Below are positions 8,195 through 16,667 of a stretch of DNA of 64,000 nucleotides, one piece after another; within the stretch, counting starts at the first letter, position 1, and each line of letters begins with the position of its first letter. The stretch comes from Latilactobacillus sakei subsp. sakei DSM 20017 = JCM 1157 (GTDB taxonomy: Bacteria; Bacillota; Bacilli; Lactobacillales; Lactobacillaceae). Made by a program: the position numbers and the translations under genes. The notes below the pieces were generated by a model. The model made no database searches. It had not been told where the DNA came from and saw nothing but the letters and a program-made list of their open reading frames with translations. The DNA lies in contig NZ_AP017929.1 of assembly GCF_002370355.1 (NCBI RefSeq), positions 1,736,001-1,800,000 of the forward strand, read 5' to 3'.

Positions 8195-8937
8195 GGCGTA
8201 GGCACCTCACCTTCGTGATGTAAGATGAGTGCCGTAATGTTATCCATGCCGCCAGCTTCGTTCGCTTTTTGGATTAAGGCGGCACATTTTTCTTCCAGCG
8301 TCATCTCTGCCATCAAGGTTTGTTGCAATTGATCGTCATCGACCATATTGGTCAACCCATCTGTACATAAAAGTAAGTAGTCATCTGGTTCGAATTCATA
8401 AATCGTCACATCTGCATCAACCTCTTGAGAAACACCCAGTGTGCGCGTGATGATATTCTTTTGAGGATGATGCTTAGCGGCTTCTGCCGTTAATTCCCCT
8501 TGCTTAACCAGTTCATTGACCAATGAGTGGTCTTCCGTTAATTGACGTAACGTATTGCGTCTGAGACGGTAAACGCGGCTATCGCCGATATTAGCGACTA
8601 AATAGTGCGTCCCGGAAATTAAGACTGCCACTAAGGTCGTGCCCATCCCCGATAAATCGTCATATTGATTCGCTTTGGCTAAAATATGTTGGTTTTCTCT
8701 TTGTAATTCAAAAATCAACCACTTAACCATCGCTTCAATATCAGTATCATCTGTTTTTTCAAATTCATGTCCGATATGGGAAACAGCCATTTCAGAGGCC
8801 ACGTCGCCCCCTAAATGACCGCCCATTCCATCGGCAACAATTGCAAATTGAACACCGCGTTGATTAGTATAAAAACCAACATAATCTTGATTATTCTGTC
8901 GCTGTTGACCGACATCTGTTTGATATGCAACTTCCAT
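8191..8937 (-). CDS. stp: PP2C-type protein phosphatase Stp/PrpC
   Basis: A 248-residue metal-dependent phosphatase that reverses phosphorylation by the adjacent PASTA kinase. PP2C motifs are DVGQQRQNNQD at the N-terminus, VADGMGGHLGGD, IGDSRVYRL, LLLCTDGLTN and GGMDNITALIL, which supply the metal-binding aspartates. AGGTGA lies before the ATG. It is flanked by rsmB 21 bp upstream and prkC with an overlapping stop/start, the conserved order of this cluster in Firmicutes. Confidence 0.96.
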   Translation of the reverse strand: MEVAYQTDVGQQRQNNQDYVGFYTNQRGVQFAIVADGMGGHLGGDVASEMAVSHIGHEFEKTDDTDIEAMVKWLIFELQRENQHILAKANQYDDLSGMGTTLVAVLISGTHYLVANIGDSRVYRLRRNTLRQLTEDHSLVNELVKQGELTAEAAKHHPQKNIITRTLGVSQEVDADVTIYEFEPDDYLLLCTDGLTNMVDDDQLQQTLMAEMTLEEKCAALIQKANEAGGMDNITALILHHEGEVPTP

Positions 8938-8958
8938 AAAAAATCACCTCAATTGTAG

Positions 8959-10302
8959 TTATGCCCGTCGTTTCAAACAAGCGATGAAAAAGCCGTCTGT
9001 TTGGTAATCATCTGGATAGATTTGGACAAAAGGACTTGCTTGATTCTGCGCTAATGGTAATTCAAGTGGTACTGGTTCAATTTCAAACTCCGGATGGTTA
9101 GCAATGAAGGCCGCCACCACTTGTTGATTTTCTTCCGGAACAATCGTGCACGTACTATAAGTTAGGCGTCCGCCGACTTTCAAAGTAGGCGCCACGGCAT
9201 CTAGAATTGCTAATTGGATTCGTTGTAGATTCATCAAGTCCGCTGGTTGGCGGCTATATTTAATTTCTGGTTTCCGGCGCATTAACCCTAACCCAGAACA
9301 AGGTGCATCGACTAGAATTTTATCGAAATGTGCCTCACCAAACTGTTCGCCCACTTTACGTGCGTCTAGTGCTTGAGCGCTAACAACATCTTCAACATGG
9401 AGCCGCTTCGCATTTTGTTCAATCAAACGCACTTTATGGTCATGAATGTCTAAGGCCGTGATTTGACCGCCTTGTTGCGCATCCAAATAAGTTGCCATAT
9501 GCGTTGTCTTGCCACCAGGTGCGGCACAAGCGTCTAATACTTGGTCCCCTGGTTGAATATCTAAACTAGGTGCGACTAACATTGAACTTTCATCTTGAAT
9601 CGTATAATCGCCCGCTTCAAATAACGTACCACTGGCCAAATGACCGCCTTGTGCGACTAAGCCAACCTTAGCAATCTGACTCGGTTGGAGGTCATTAAAC
9701 TGCGGTTGTAACTCAGCCAATACGGCATCAACCGTATTGACCCGCGTATTAACTCGCAATGAAGCGTTGGCTGGTTGGTTAATTGTTGCGAGCAATGATT
9801 CGAGTTTATCATCCCCTAAATCAGCTTGCAGTTTTGCCACCAACCATTGCGGCACGCTGTATTGCACGCTAAGACGTTCAATTGGATCAGCAATCGCATT
9901 GAGATCCGGTAAACCACTGCGTTGTAACTGCCGCAAAATCGCCGTCACGAGCTTAGCAACCCCCGCATGCCCCATTTTTTTAGCAATTTCAGTTGCTTCG
10001 TAAAAAATAGCATGTTCTGGCACGCGATCCAAATAAACTTGTTGATAAACCGCTGTTCTGAGAACTTGGCGAACCCAGTTGTCCATTTTCTTCGGCTTTT
10101 GAATGAAAGGTGCTAAATAATAATCCAACGTGTATTCATGCTGAATAACACCGTAAACAAGCTGCGTTAAAAAGCCAGCATCTTGTGGGTTTAATCGATT
10201 CTTATTGATCACTTGGTCTAATGCCAAGTTTGAATAACTATTTTGTTTGGCAATTGCCGTCAATATTTCAACAGCTAAGTAGCGCGGTGTCTTATTCGGC
10301 AT
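8959..10302 (-). CDS. rsmB: 16S rRNA (cytosine967-C5)-methyltransferase RsmB
   Basis: A 447-residue rRNA methyltransferase. An N-terminal NusB-like RNA-binding domain (~1-140) precedes a SAM-dependent domain with DACAAPGGKTTHMA, the catalytic-cysteine motif DAPCSGLG and the second cysteine motif YSTCT. Family length is normal. Its start overlaps the 3' end of fmt by 11 bp and it is followed by stp 21 bp later, so all are probably in one operon. Confidence 0.95.
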   Translation of the reverse strand: MPNKTPRYLAVEILTAIAKQNSYSNLALDQVINKNRLNPQDAGFLTQLVYGVIQHEYTLDYYLAPFIQKPKKMDNWVRQVLRTAVYQQVYLDRVPEHAIFYEATEIAKKMGHAGVAKLVTAILRQLQRSGLPDLNAIADPIERLSVQYSVPQWLVAKLQADLGDDKLESLLATINQPANASLRVNTRVNTVDAVLAELQPQFNDLQPSQIAKVGLVAQGGHLASGTLFEAGDYTIQDESSMLVAPSLDIQPGDQVLDACAAPGGKTTHMATYLDAQQGGQITALDIHDHKVRLIEQNAKRLHVEDVVSAQALDARKVGEQFGEAHFDKILVDAPCSGLGLMRRKPEIKYSRQPADLMNLQRIQLAILDAVAPTLKVGGRLTYSTCTIVPEENQQVVAAFIANHPEFEIEPVPLELPLAQNQASPFVQIYPDDYQTDGFFIACLKRRA

Positions 10303-11248
10303 CTTGCACCACCACTTGTTGACCGACTGCTAGTTGCTTGCCAACCCCATTTAAATAAGATTGCACTGGCATCTTGGCTTTACCGGCCGGTTGAATTTCA
10401 GTGATTTTTAAAACAGTCCCGTTACCGGCCGCTAATTCGAAATCTTTTTTATTTAGCGCGACAACTACGCCGGCTGCTTGATCAGTTGTTGTTTCTGCAA
10501 CTGTCGCTTGCCAAATCTTAGTCCGTTGGCCATTAACGGCTAACCAAGCTCCTGGTTGAGGCCGTAAAGCGCGAATTTGGTTAACCAACTGTTCAGCAGG
10601 TTGGTTGATGTCTAATTGTTCTTGTTCCTTAGTAATGTTATACGCAAAGGTCACTTGCACTTCATCTTGCGGTGTCCGAGGGGCTGTTTGTGCAATAATC
10701 CCAGGTAAAGTCTTTAGTAAAAGATCCCGACCAACATAGCTTAACTTATCGAATAAACTACCGGTATCGTCTGTGGCTTCAATTGGAATACTGGCTTGTT
10801 CAATCATATCGCCGGCATCCATTTTCTTAGCCATATGCATGATAGTAATCCCGATTTCTGAGTCGCCATTTAAAACGGCGTATTGAATTGGGGCGCCACC
10901 ACGGTATTTAGGCAATAATGAGCCATGAACATTAATCGCAGCGATTTTAGCGGCTTCTAATAATTTTGTTGGTAAGAATTGACCGTAAGCTGCCGTTACA
11001 ATTAAATCCGGTTGTAAGGCAATTACGTCAGCCAGTTCAGGGCTACCACTCAGTTTTTCTGGTTGGAATACTGGTAGATTTAGTCGAACCGCAGCTTCTT
11101 TAACAGGTGTTTGTTGCAACACTTGTTTACGACCGACTTTCCGATCCGGTTGTGTCACAACTGCCAAGATTTGGTAGTCGTTTGCCACAAGGGCTTCTAA
11201 AATTGGTACTGAAAATTGGGGTGTTCCCATAAATACGATGGATGTCAT
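10292..11248 (-). CDS. fmt: Methionyl-tRNA formyltransferase
   Basis: A 318-residue enzyme that formylates initiator Met-tRNA using 10-formyltetrahydrofolate. It has the N-terminal GTPQFSVPILEAL and the folate/catalytic motif HGSLLPKYRGGAPIQ, followed by a C-terminal OB-type tRNA-binding domain. Length is typical. It is 19 bp downstream of priA and overlaps rsmB. folD, which supplies the one-carbon folate, is also in this window at 22-23 kb. Confidence 0.95.
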   Translation of the reverse strand: MTSIVFMGTPQFSVPILEALVANDYQILAVVTQPDRKVGRKQVLQQTPVKEAAVRLNLPVFQPEKLSGSPELADVIALQPDLIVTAAYGQFLPTKLLEAAKIAAINVHGSLLPKYRGGAPIQYAVLNGDSEIGITIMHMAKKMDAGDMIEQASIPIEATDDTGSLFDKLSYVGRDLLLKTLPGIIAQTAPRTPQDEVQVTFAYNITKEQEQLDINQPAEQLVNQIRALRPQPGAWLAVNGQRTKIWQATVAETTTDQAAGVVVALNKKDFELAAGNGTVLKITEIQPAGKAKMPVQSYLNGVGKQLAVGQQVVVQDAE

Positions 11249-11267
11249 TAATCAATCACGCTCACTT

Positions 11268-13685
11268 TTAAGTAAATTGTAGAGGTTCATTATCCAGCCC
11301 AATCTTAAACCCGTGACGAGTATCGATTTGGGTGGTCTCTAGTATTTCGGCTAATTTAGCCTGAAGTTGTGGTTCCTGTTTATATTTAATCACAATTTGG
11401 TAAAAATAACGATTATTAATCCGCGCAATTGATTTCGGGGTGGGCCCGAGAATCAGTGCTTGGTCGGATAAAATCGGTCGCATCTGTTTGGCAATTTGAA
11501 AACTCTTCTTTGCGGCAAGTGCTTCTTCAGGGTGGCTAACCGTCACCTTCACCGTAAAGTAATAAGGCGGATAGCCGCCACGGTGGCGCACCGCCATTTC
11601 ATATTGATAAAATCCTTCATAATCGTGCTGTTTAGCAAATTGAATCGCGTAATTCTCGGGATTATAAGATTGAACAATCACTTGCCCCACCTTATCCGCA
11701 CGACCCGCACGACCACTAACCTGCGTTAATAATTGGAAAGTCCGCTCACTCGCCCGAAAATCCGGTAAACCCAAAGCTGTATCAGCGTTGATCACCCCGA
11801 CTAACGTTACATCTGGGAAATCTAAGCCTTTGGCAATCATCTGCGTCCCTAATAAGATATCAGCTTCGTGATCACCAAATTTTTTCAATAATTTAGCATG
11901 CGCGCCTTTTTTCCGAGTCGTATCAACGTCCATCCGCAAAATCCGTGCTTCAGGGATTAATTCTTGTAATTCAGCTTCGACTTTTTGCGTGCCAGTCCCA
12001 AAATAACGAATTTGGCGACTCTGACAGCTAGGGCAAATCCTAGGAATGGCTTCTTCGTGCCCACAATAATGGCATTTCATCGAATGCGTATCCATGTGTA
12101 ACGTCAACGAAATATCACAGTTGGGACACTGCAAGACAAACCCGCAATCCCGACACATGATAAATGATGAAAAACCGCGACGATTTAGGAGTAACACACT
12201 TTGTTCGCCCTTTTGCAGCCGTTCTTTGATGCCGGCTAATAACGCCGGTGAAAAGTTGCTGGCTTTTTGAACCTTCATCGCTTCGCGCATATCAACTAGT
12301 TCAACAGCTGGTAAGGCTTGTTGGTTCACCCGTTGCGTCAGGCGAATCAGATGGTAGACATCTTTTTGCGCCCGAGCGCGGGATTCTAACGATGGCGTGG
12401 CGCTGCCTAAAATGACGGGGCAGTGATGATACTGACTCCGCCAAATCGCAACGTCGCGTGCATGATAACGCGGACTTTCGTCTTGTTTATAACTGGCTTC
12501 ATGTTCTTCATCCATAATAATCACGCCAATATCTTCAAGTGGCGCAAAAATGGCTGAGCGGGCACCGACGACCACGCGCGCTTCTTTGCGTTCAATGCGC
12601 CGCCATTCGTCGTATTTCTCACCTTCAGACAAGCCACTATGTAACACAGCAACTAAATCACCAAAGCGGCCCTTCACGCGTTGCACCATCTGCGGCGTCA
12701 AAGCAATTTCAGGGACTAACATCAGTGCGGTCTTGCCTTGTTGCAAGACCGCATCAATTGTTTGTAAATAAACTTCGGTCTTCCCACTGCCGGTGACACC
12801 TTCAATTAAGAATACTTCTGAGGCATCCGTTGATGCGGATTGAACGACCGCATCAACTGCGGTTTTTTGTTCGCTCGTTAGCGTCATTTTGTGGGTTGGT
12901 TGAACAGCATTAGCGTACGGATTCCGGTAAGCTTCCACCTTAACTTGGCGTAACCAGCCTTTTTCCGCACCGATTCGAATATTTTCCCGCGTAAAAGTTG
13001 TTTTTTCTAAAATCGTTTTTAATAAAGTTGGTGCCTCTTGATCAATCAGCGTTTGCAGATAACTGATTAATTGGCTTTGCTTCTGGGCTGACTTTCGTAA
13101 ACCCATCCGTGCTTCTTCCAATTGTTCAAAACTCAGTGCGGGCTCAATCGCCGTTAATTGCTTAACTTGTGCCCGGTTATCAACGTGATAAGTGACGCTA
13201 ATTTTACCTTGGCGCTGCAATTGCATGAGTTGTTTTAACTTATCAGGCGCTAGATTCTGATCAAAAGTCAACTCGTCATTGCCATTGAACAGACTGGCCT
13301 GTAAGTCCGCTGGAATTTCATCAATTAACGTCGCAGTTTTCGTATATTTAGCCCGCATCACACTGGGTAACATCGTCTGCAGACACGTGATCTGAAAAGC
13401 GTACGTCTGTTGTGCTAACCAATCTGAAAGTGATAGTAATTCAGGGTTAACCGCTGGCGTTAAATCAACAACTGCCTCGATTGCCTTTAATTGGCCCGTA
13501 AAGCTTGGCTGGTCTAAAACTTGCAAGACAAAGCCCTGAATCTTACGATCACCATTTCCAAACGGAATAATAACCCGCATCCCAGGTTGAATGACATCAA
13601 CTAAAGTGACCGGTACCTGATAATCATATGGCCGATTAGTTTGCATTGTCGGCACATCAACGATTACTTTAGCAATCTGTGGCAT
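11268..13685 (-). CDS. priA: Primosomal protein N' (replication restart helicase PriA)
   Basis: An 805-residue superfamily 2 helicase that reloads the replisome at repaired forks. Visible parts are the N-terminal DNA-binding domain, Walker A GVTGSGKTEVY, the DEEH box MDEEHEASYKQ, QSGRAGR-type motif VI (QVSGRAGRA), and four zinc-binding CxxC pairs between CRDCGFVLQCPNC and CHYCGHEEAIPRICPSC. All eight cysteines are intact. It starts 1 bp after the coaBC stop codon. Confidence 0.96.
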   Translation of the reverse strand: MPQIAKVIVDVPTMQTNRPYDYQVPVTLVDVIQPGMRVIIPFGNGDRKIQGFVLQVLDQPSFTGQLKAIEAVVDLTPAVNPELLSLSDWLAQQTYAFQITCLQTMLPSVMRAKYTKTATLIDEIPADLQASLFNGNDELTFDQNLAPDKLKQLMQLQRQGKISVTYHVDNRAQVKQLTAIEPALSFEQLEEARMGLRKSAQKQSQLISYLQTLIDQEAPTLLKTILEKTTFTRENIRIGAEKGWLRQVKVEAYRNPYANAVQPTHKMTLTSEQKTAVDAVVQSASTDASEVFLIEGVTGSGKTEVYLQTIDAVLQQGKTALMLVPEIALTPQMVQRVKGRFGDLVAVLHSGLSEGEKYDEWRRIERKEARVVVGARSAIFAPLEDIGVIIMDEEHEASYKQDESPRYHARDVAIWRSQYHHCPVILGSATPSLESRARAQKDVYHLIRLTQRVNQQALPAVELVDMREAMKVQKASNFSPALLAGIKERLQKGEQSVLLLNRRGFSSFIMCRDCGFVLQCPNCDISLTLHMDTHSMKCHYCGHEEAIPRICPSCQSRQIRYFGTGTQKVEAELQELIPEARILRMDVDTTRKKGAHAKLLKKFGDHEADILLGTQMIAKGLDFPDVTLVGVINADTALGLPDFRASERTFQLLTQVSGRAGRADKVGQVIVQSYNPENYAIQFAKQHDYEGFYQYEMAVRHRGGYPPYYFTVKVTVSHPEEALAAKKSFQIAKQMRPILSDQALILGPTPKSIARINNRYFYQIVIKYKQEPQLQAKLAEILETTQIDTRHGFKIGLDNEPLQFT

Positions 13686-13686
13686 G

Positions 13687-14904
13687 CTATTCCTCCTTTG
13701 AGCTAAGCGCTGTACTGATCCGTTCTAAAATTTGTGTGGCAATCACTTTTTTGGAAGCCAATGGTAATGCTTCTGGTGCCTGATTTGGTCGTAAAAGAGT
13801 GACCGCATTTTGGTCAGCGCCAAAGCCCCGGTCGGTTTGGCTGACATCATTGGCCACTAATAAATCGACCTGTTTAGCCGTTAATTTGACTTGCGCGTGC
13901 GCCATCAAATCATTGGTTTCAGCTGCAAAGCCCACTAGATATTGCTTTTTCTTTTCTTGACCCAACGTCGCTAAAATATCCGGCGTTCGATTGAGTTCAA
14001 GCGTCATATCAGTTTGACCAACTTGTTTTTTAATTTTTTGTGAAACGTATTGCGCCGGTTTAAAATCAGCGACAGCGGCTGCCATAATCACGACATCCGC
14101 TTCATTATATAAACTAGCAACGGCCCCTTGCAGTTCGGCTGCCGTTCGGACATAGATGACTTGTGCCAGATTAGCAGGGACAGCCAGTTCTGGCCGCGTA
14201 CTAATCAAAGTAACCTTAGCGCCCATTTGAGCCGCCATTTCAGCAATCGCATACCCCATTTTACCAGATGACCGGTTGCCAATATAGCGAACCGGATCCA
14301 AAGGTTCCTGCGTCCCACCGGCCGTCACTAAAACCACTTTATCTTGCAAACGATTAGGGGTTAATTGGCGGTAAACATTACTCATAATCACATCTTCTTC
14401 TGGAAAACGCCCTTGGCCTTCATAGCCTTCCGCTAAAAAACCAGTAGCGGGTTGCACAATCGCAATCCCATCTGCTTTTAATTGTGTTAAATTGCGTTGT
14501 GTCGCAGGATTTAACCACATATGTTCATTCATAGCGGGCACCAATAATTTAGGCGCCGTAGTTGCCAAAAGTGCCGTGGTCACGAAATCATCTGCAATGC
14601 CGTTCGCTAATTTGCCAACAATATTGGCCGTCGCAGGTGCAACAATTGCCAATTCGGTCCAGTCAGCTAAGTGAATGTGGGCGACTTGTTCTGGGTGATT
14701 CATCGTCATTAAATCAGTTAGCACTTCTTGCCGCGTTAATGTCGCAAAGGTCAATGGTGTCACAAATTCGGTGGCAGCCTGCGTCATTGCCACGCGGACA
14801 ATTGCCCCATTTTTAATCAACTGACGCACTAAACTAGCGACCTTGTACACCGCAATCCCACCGGTTACGTAAACCGTAACGTGTTTGTTTTCTAAACTCA
14901 CCAT
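13687..14904 (-). CDS. coaBC: Bifunctional phosphopantothenoylcysteine decarboxylase/synthetase
   Basis: A 405-residue fused CoA-biosynthesis enzyme. The N-terminal flavin decarboxylase (CoaC, ~1-180) shows TGGIAVYK, the His in HIHLADW and the PAMNEHMW substrate clamp. The C-terminal synthetase (CoaB, ~185-400) shows VTAGGTQEPLDPVRYIGNRSSGKMG and ends with NDVSQTDRGFGAD. Together they convert 4'-phosphopantothenate plus cysteine to 4'-phosphopantetheine. AAAGGAGG precedes the ATG. A hairpin between rpoZ and this gene may attenuate transcription. Confidence 0.95.
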   Translation of the reverse strand: MVSLENKHVTVYVTGGIAVYKVASLVRQLIKNGAIVRVAMTQAATEFVTPLTFATLTRQEVLTDLMTMNHPEQVAHIHLADWTELAIVAPATANIVGKLANGIADDFVTTALLATTAPKLLVPAMNEHMWLNPATQRNLTQLKADGIAIVQPATGFLAEGYEGQGRFPEEDVIMSNVYRQLTPNRLQDKVVLVTAGGTQEPLDPVRYIGNRSSGKMGYAIAEMAAQMGAKVTLISTRPELAVPANLAQVIYVRTAAELQGAVASLYNEADVVIMAAAVADFKPAQYVSQKIKKQVGQTDMTLELNRTPDILATLGQEKKKQYLVGFAAETNDLMAHAQVKLTAKQVDLLVANDVSQTDRGFGADQNAVTLLRPNQAPEALPLASKKVIATQILERISTALSSKEE

Positions 14905-14923
14905 TTTAAAAACCTCCTTTAAA

Positions 14924-14980
14924 TAAAAAAACCGCCTCTTAATTTAGACATCCCACGATGAATAAACTAAAAATGCGGTT
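14924..14980 (-). terminator. Hairpin with T-run between rpoZ and coaBC
   Basis: Minus-strand stem AACCGC..TTTTAG/CTAAA..GCGGTT, with an internal mismatch and a long loop, followed by seven T. It could be a partial terminator that lowers coaBC-priA expression relative to gmk-rpoZ. Confidence 0.5.
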
Positions 14981-14992
14981 CGCTAATTATTC

Positions 14993-15250
14993 TTATTCGC
15001 CATCTTTTTGAGAAAGCTTATCCATTTTTTCAGCATCTTTTTCAAGCATCAATGAATCAGGATCAATGGTTACATTGCCAGCAGCAATTTCTTCCATTGC
15101 CATCCCTACGGTTTTAGGTGATTTGTATTCTGATAACATTTTCAAATCGCCAGCTTCGATTTGATGTGCTCGCTTGCTTGCTAAAACGGCTAATGAATAG
15201 CGTGAGTTAACATTTTCTAGTAACTTATCAATTGAAGGATATACAATCAT
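14993..15250 (-). CDS. rpoZ: RNA polymerase omega subunit
   Basis: An 85-residue omega subunit, a small assembly factor of RNA polymerase. It shows the conserved start [30 protein letters not shown] and the [16 protein letters not shown] helix. It lies 4 bp after gmk, the standard Firmicutes arrangement. Confidence 0.95.
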   Translation of the reverse strand: MIVYPSIDKLLENVNSRYSLAVLASKRAHQIEAGDLKMLSEYKSPKTVGMAMEEIAAGNVTIDPDSLMLEKDAEKMDKLSQKDGE

Positions 15251-15254
15251 TTTA

Positions 15255-15866
15255 TTATTCCCCTATCATTTTCTTATATTGATCAATCACACGTGGTACT
15301 CGTAAGTGTTCACTCTCAATAATCTTTTCAATCCGTTGAACGGCGTTTGGAATTTCATCATTGACAACAGCGTAATCATAATTTTCCATCATCCGAATTT
15401 CATCGGCTGCTTTTTGCATGCGCTTATCAATCGTTGCTTGATCGTCAGTGCCACGTTTTTGGATTCGATTGCGTAATTCCAATAAATCAGGCGGTGTTAA
15501 AAAGATAAACACGCCATCTGGACACTTCTCACGAACCTGCATCGCACCTTGGACTTCGATTTCTAATAAGACATCGCGGCCTGATTCTAAGGTTTGATTG
15601 ACATACTTCATCGGTGTGCCGTAATAATTATCAACATACTGTGCATACTCTAGCATACCATCATTTGCAATTTCTTGCTCGAATTCTTCTTTGCTCACAA
15701 AATAGTAGTCAACACCATCTTGTTCGCCTGGTCTTGGCTTTCTAGTCGTCATCGAAACTGAATAGTGAAAATCACGAAATTCATCTTCTAGCATTGCTTG
15801 ACGGACAGTTCCTTTACCAACCCCTGATGGGCCAGATAAAACGATCAACATTCCTCGATTGGACAT
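15255..15866 (-). CDS. gmk: Guanylate kinase
   Basis: A 203-residue guanylate kinase that phosphorylates GMP to GDP. The P-loop is GPSGVGKGT at residues ~11-19, followed by the GMP-binding [20 protein letters not shown] region and the lid segment [17 protein letters not shown]. It starts the gmk-rpoZ-coaBC-priA-fmt-rsmB-stp-prkC-rsgA-rpe-thiN run and has its own promoter. Confidence 0.97.
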   Translation of the reverse strand: MSNRGMLIVLSGPSGVGKGTVRQAMLEDEFRDFHYSVSMTTRKPRPGEQDGVDYYFVSKEEFEQEIANDGMLEYAQYVDNYYGTPMKYVNQTLESGRDVLLEIEVQGAMQVREKCPDGVFIFLTPPDLLELRNRIQKRGTDDQATIDKRMQKAADEIRMMENYDYAVVNDEIPNAVQRIEKIIESEHLRVPRVIDQYKKMIGE

Positions 15867-15906
15867 CTACGTAATTCCCTCTTCTTTTATAAAATAGTTA
15901 AGTTCT

Positions 15907-15936
15907 ATTTTATCACTAGATGACTGCCAATTACAA
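15907..15936 (-). promoter_or_regulatory. Promoter of gmk operon
   Basis: TTGTAA at 15936-15931, an 18-bp spacer and TAAAAT at 15912-15907 on the minus strand. It is the only good promoter seen ahead of the long gmk-to-thiN run. Confidence 0.55.
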
Positions 15937-15938
15937 GT

Positions 15939-16163
15939 CTACTTTAGGTTCATCTCATTTAATATTGTTTGCAATTGTGCAACTTCCTCATTGGTGAGCG
16001 TGATGCCCTTGCCCATCTTCGCATGATCGGGTGCCCAGTCCCGTAAATCAAACTTAGGTGCGCGACCATTCCAAGCAATTAAGTTCAATTCTTTCTTCCA
16101 GCCCGCCTTATTTTCACTAATGGCCCCAATTTCAGCCATAATTTCGTAGTTGATATCACTCAT
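15939..16163 (-). CDS. PC4/YdbC-like single-stranded nucleic acid-binding protein
   Basis: A 74-residue protein resembling the YdbC family (bacterial homologues of the transcription coactivator PC4), which binds single-stranded DNA as a dimer. Supporting features are the short beta-rich core, LNLIAWNGRAPKFDLRDWAPDHAKMGKGITLT, and the C-terminal helix EEVAQLQTILNEM. The start is set at the ATG at 16163, after GAAAGGGTG. It stands alone, divergent from the LexA-box gene at 16286. The family call is from pattern recognition; the cellular role in this group is not settled. Confidence 0.75.
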   Translation of the reverse strand: MSDINYEIMAEIGAISENKAGWKKELNLIAWNGRAPKFDLRDWAPDHAKMGKGITLTNEEVAQLQTILNEMNLK

Positions 16164-16221
16164 CAAATCACCCTTTCTCATCGTTTAATCTATTATACAC
16201 GAAAAAAATTTAAATTTGCGC

Positions 16222-16250
16222 TTGCAGATTAGAACATTTGTTCGTATAAT
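16222..16250 (+). promoter_or_regulatory. Promoter of the LexA-box gene
   Basis: TTGCAG at 16222-16227, a 17-bp spacer and a perfect TATAAT at 16245-16250. The spacer is filled by a LexA-type box, so repressor binding would block polymerase. Confidence 0.85.
16231..16244 (+). promoter_or_regulatory. LexA (DinR)-type SOS box 1
   Basis: AGAACATTTGTTCG matches the Gram-positive DinR/LexA consensus (CGAAC-N4-GTTCG) except for the first base. It lies exactly between the -35 and -10 hexamers. Confidence 0.8.
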
Positions 16251-16257
16251 GGAAATA

Positions 16258-16271
16258 CAAACAAATGTTCG
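16258..16271 (+). promoter_or_regulatory. LexA (DinR)-type SOS box 2
   Basis: CAAACAAATGTTCG has one perfect and one weaker half-site. It is centred at about the expected transcription start, 27 bp downstream of box 1. Confidence 0.65.
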
Positions 16272-16285
16272 GAGGACAACACGTT

Positions 16286-16609
16286 ATGGAAATCAAACAA
16301 TCAGCAGTAGTCGGCTTTAGTCATGAATTGGTGAAACGGTATCAACGCTTTTTCGAACTCGATGATGCCCAAGAATTAATCGAACAACCCCAGATGCAAC
16401 CTAGCCAAATTCAACTTTATATGATGCAAGCTTTTGATCGCCATTACCGTTTGGCTATCCAATTTAACGTGGCCGAGCACATCGAACAAGTCAATGGGCG
16501 CTTGATTAAACAACTTGATGATAAAACTTACTTGTTAAAAGAAAATCACTCTAATCTTTATAAAATCGTTACTTTAAATCAAATTCGCTACATCTCAAAA
16601 AATAACTAA
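16286..16609 (+). CDS. YolD-like protein, probably SOS-induced
   Basis: A 107-residue protein. The C-terminal half (VNGRLIKQLDDKTYLLKEN, then KIVTLNQIRYISK) resembles the YolD-like family, often encoded next to Y-family polymerases of the UvrX/ImuB type. No polymerase gene is adjacent here. The start is placed at ATG 16286 after CGGAGGA; an upstream in-frame ATG lies inside the second LexA-type box. The tight promoter with two LexA-type boxes argues for a DNA-damage role. The family match is moderate, so a lineage-specific SOS protein of unknown function is the alternative. It is convergent with recN. Confidence 0.6.
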   Translation: MEIKQSAVVGFSHELVKRYQRFFELDDAQELIEQPQMQPSQIQLYMMQAFDRHYRLAIQFNVAEHIEQVNGRLIKQLDDKTYLLKENHSNLYKIVTLNQIRYISKNN

Positions 16610-16630
16610 CAATAGACGATGACCGTTAAA

Positions 16631-16663
16631 GAAGGGGTTAGGACAACAAGTCCTAACCCCTTC
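16631..16663. terminator. Bidirectional terminator between the SOS gene and recN
   Basis: Fourteen-bp stem GAAGGGGTTAGGAC/GTCCTAACCCCTTC with a short AACAA-type loop. It serves both convergent genes. Confidence 0.85.
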
Positions 16664-16667
16664 TTTA

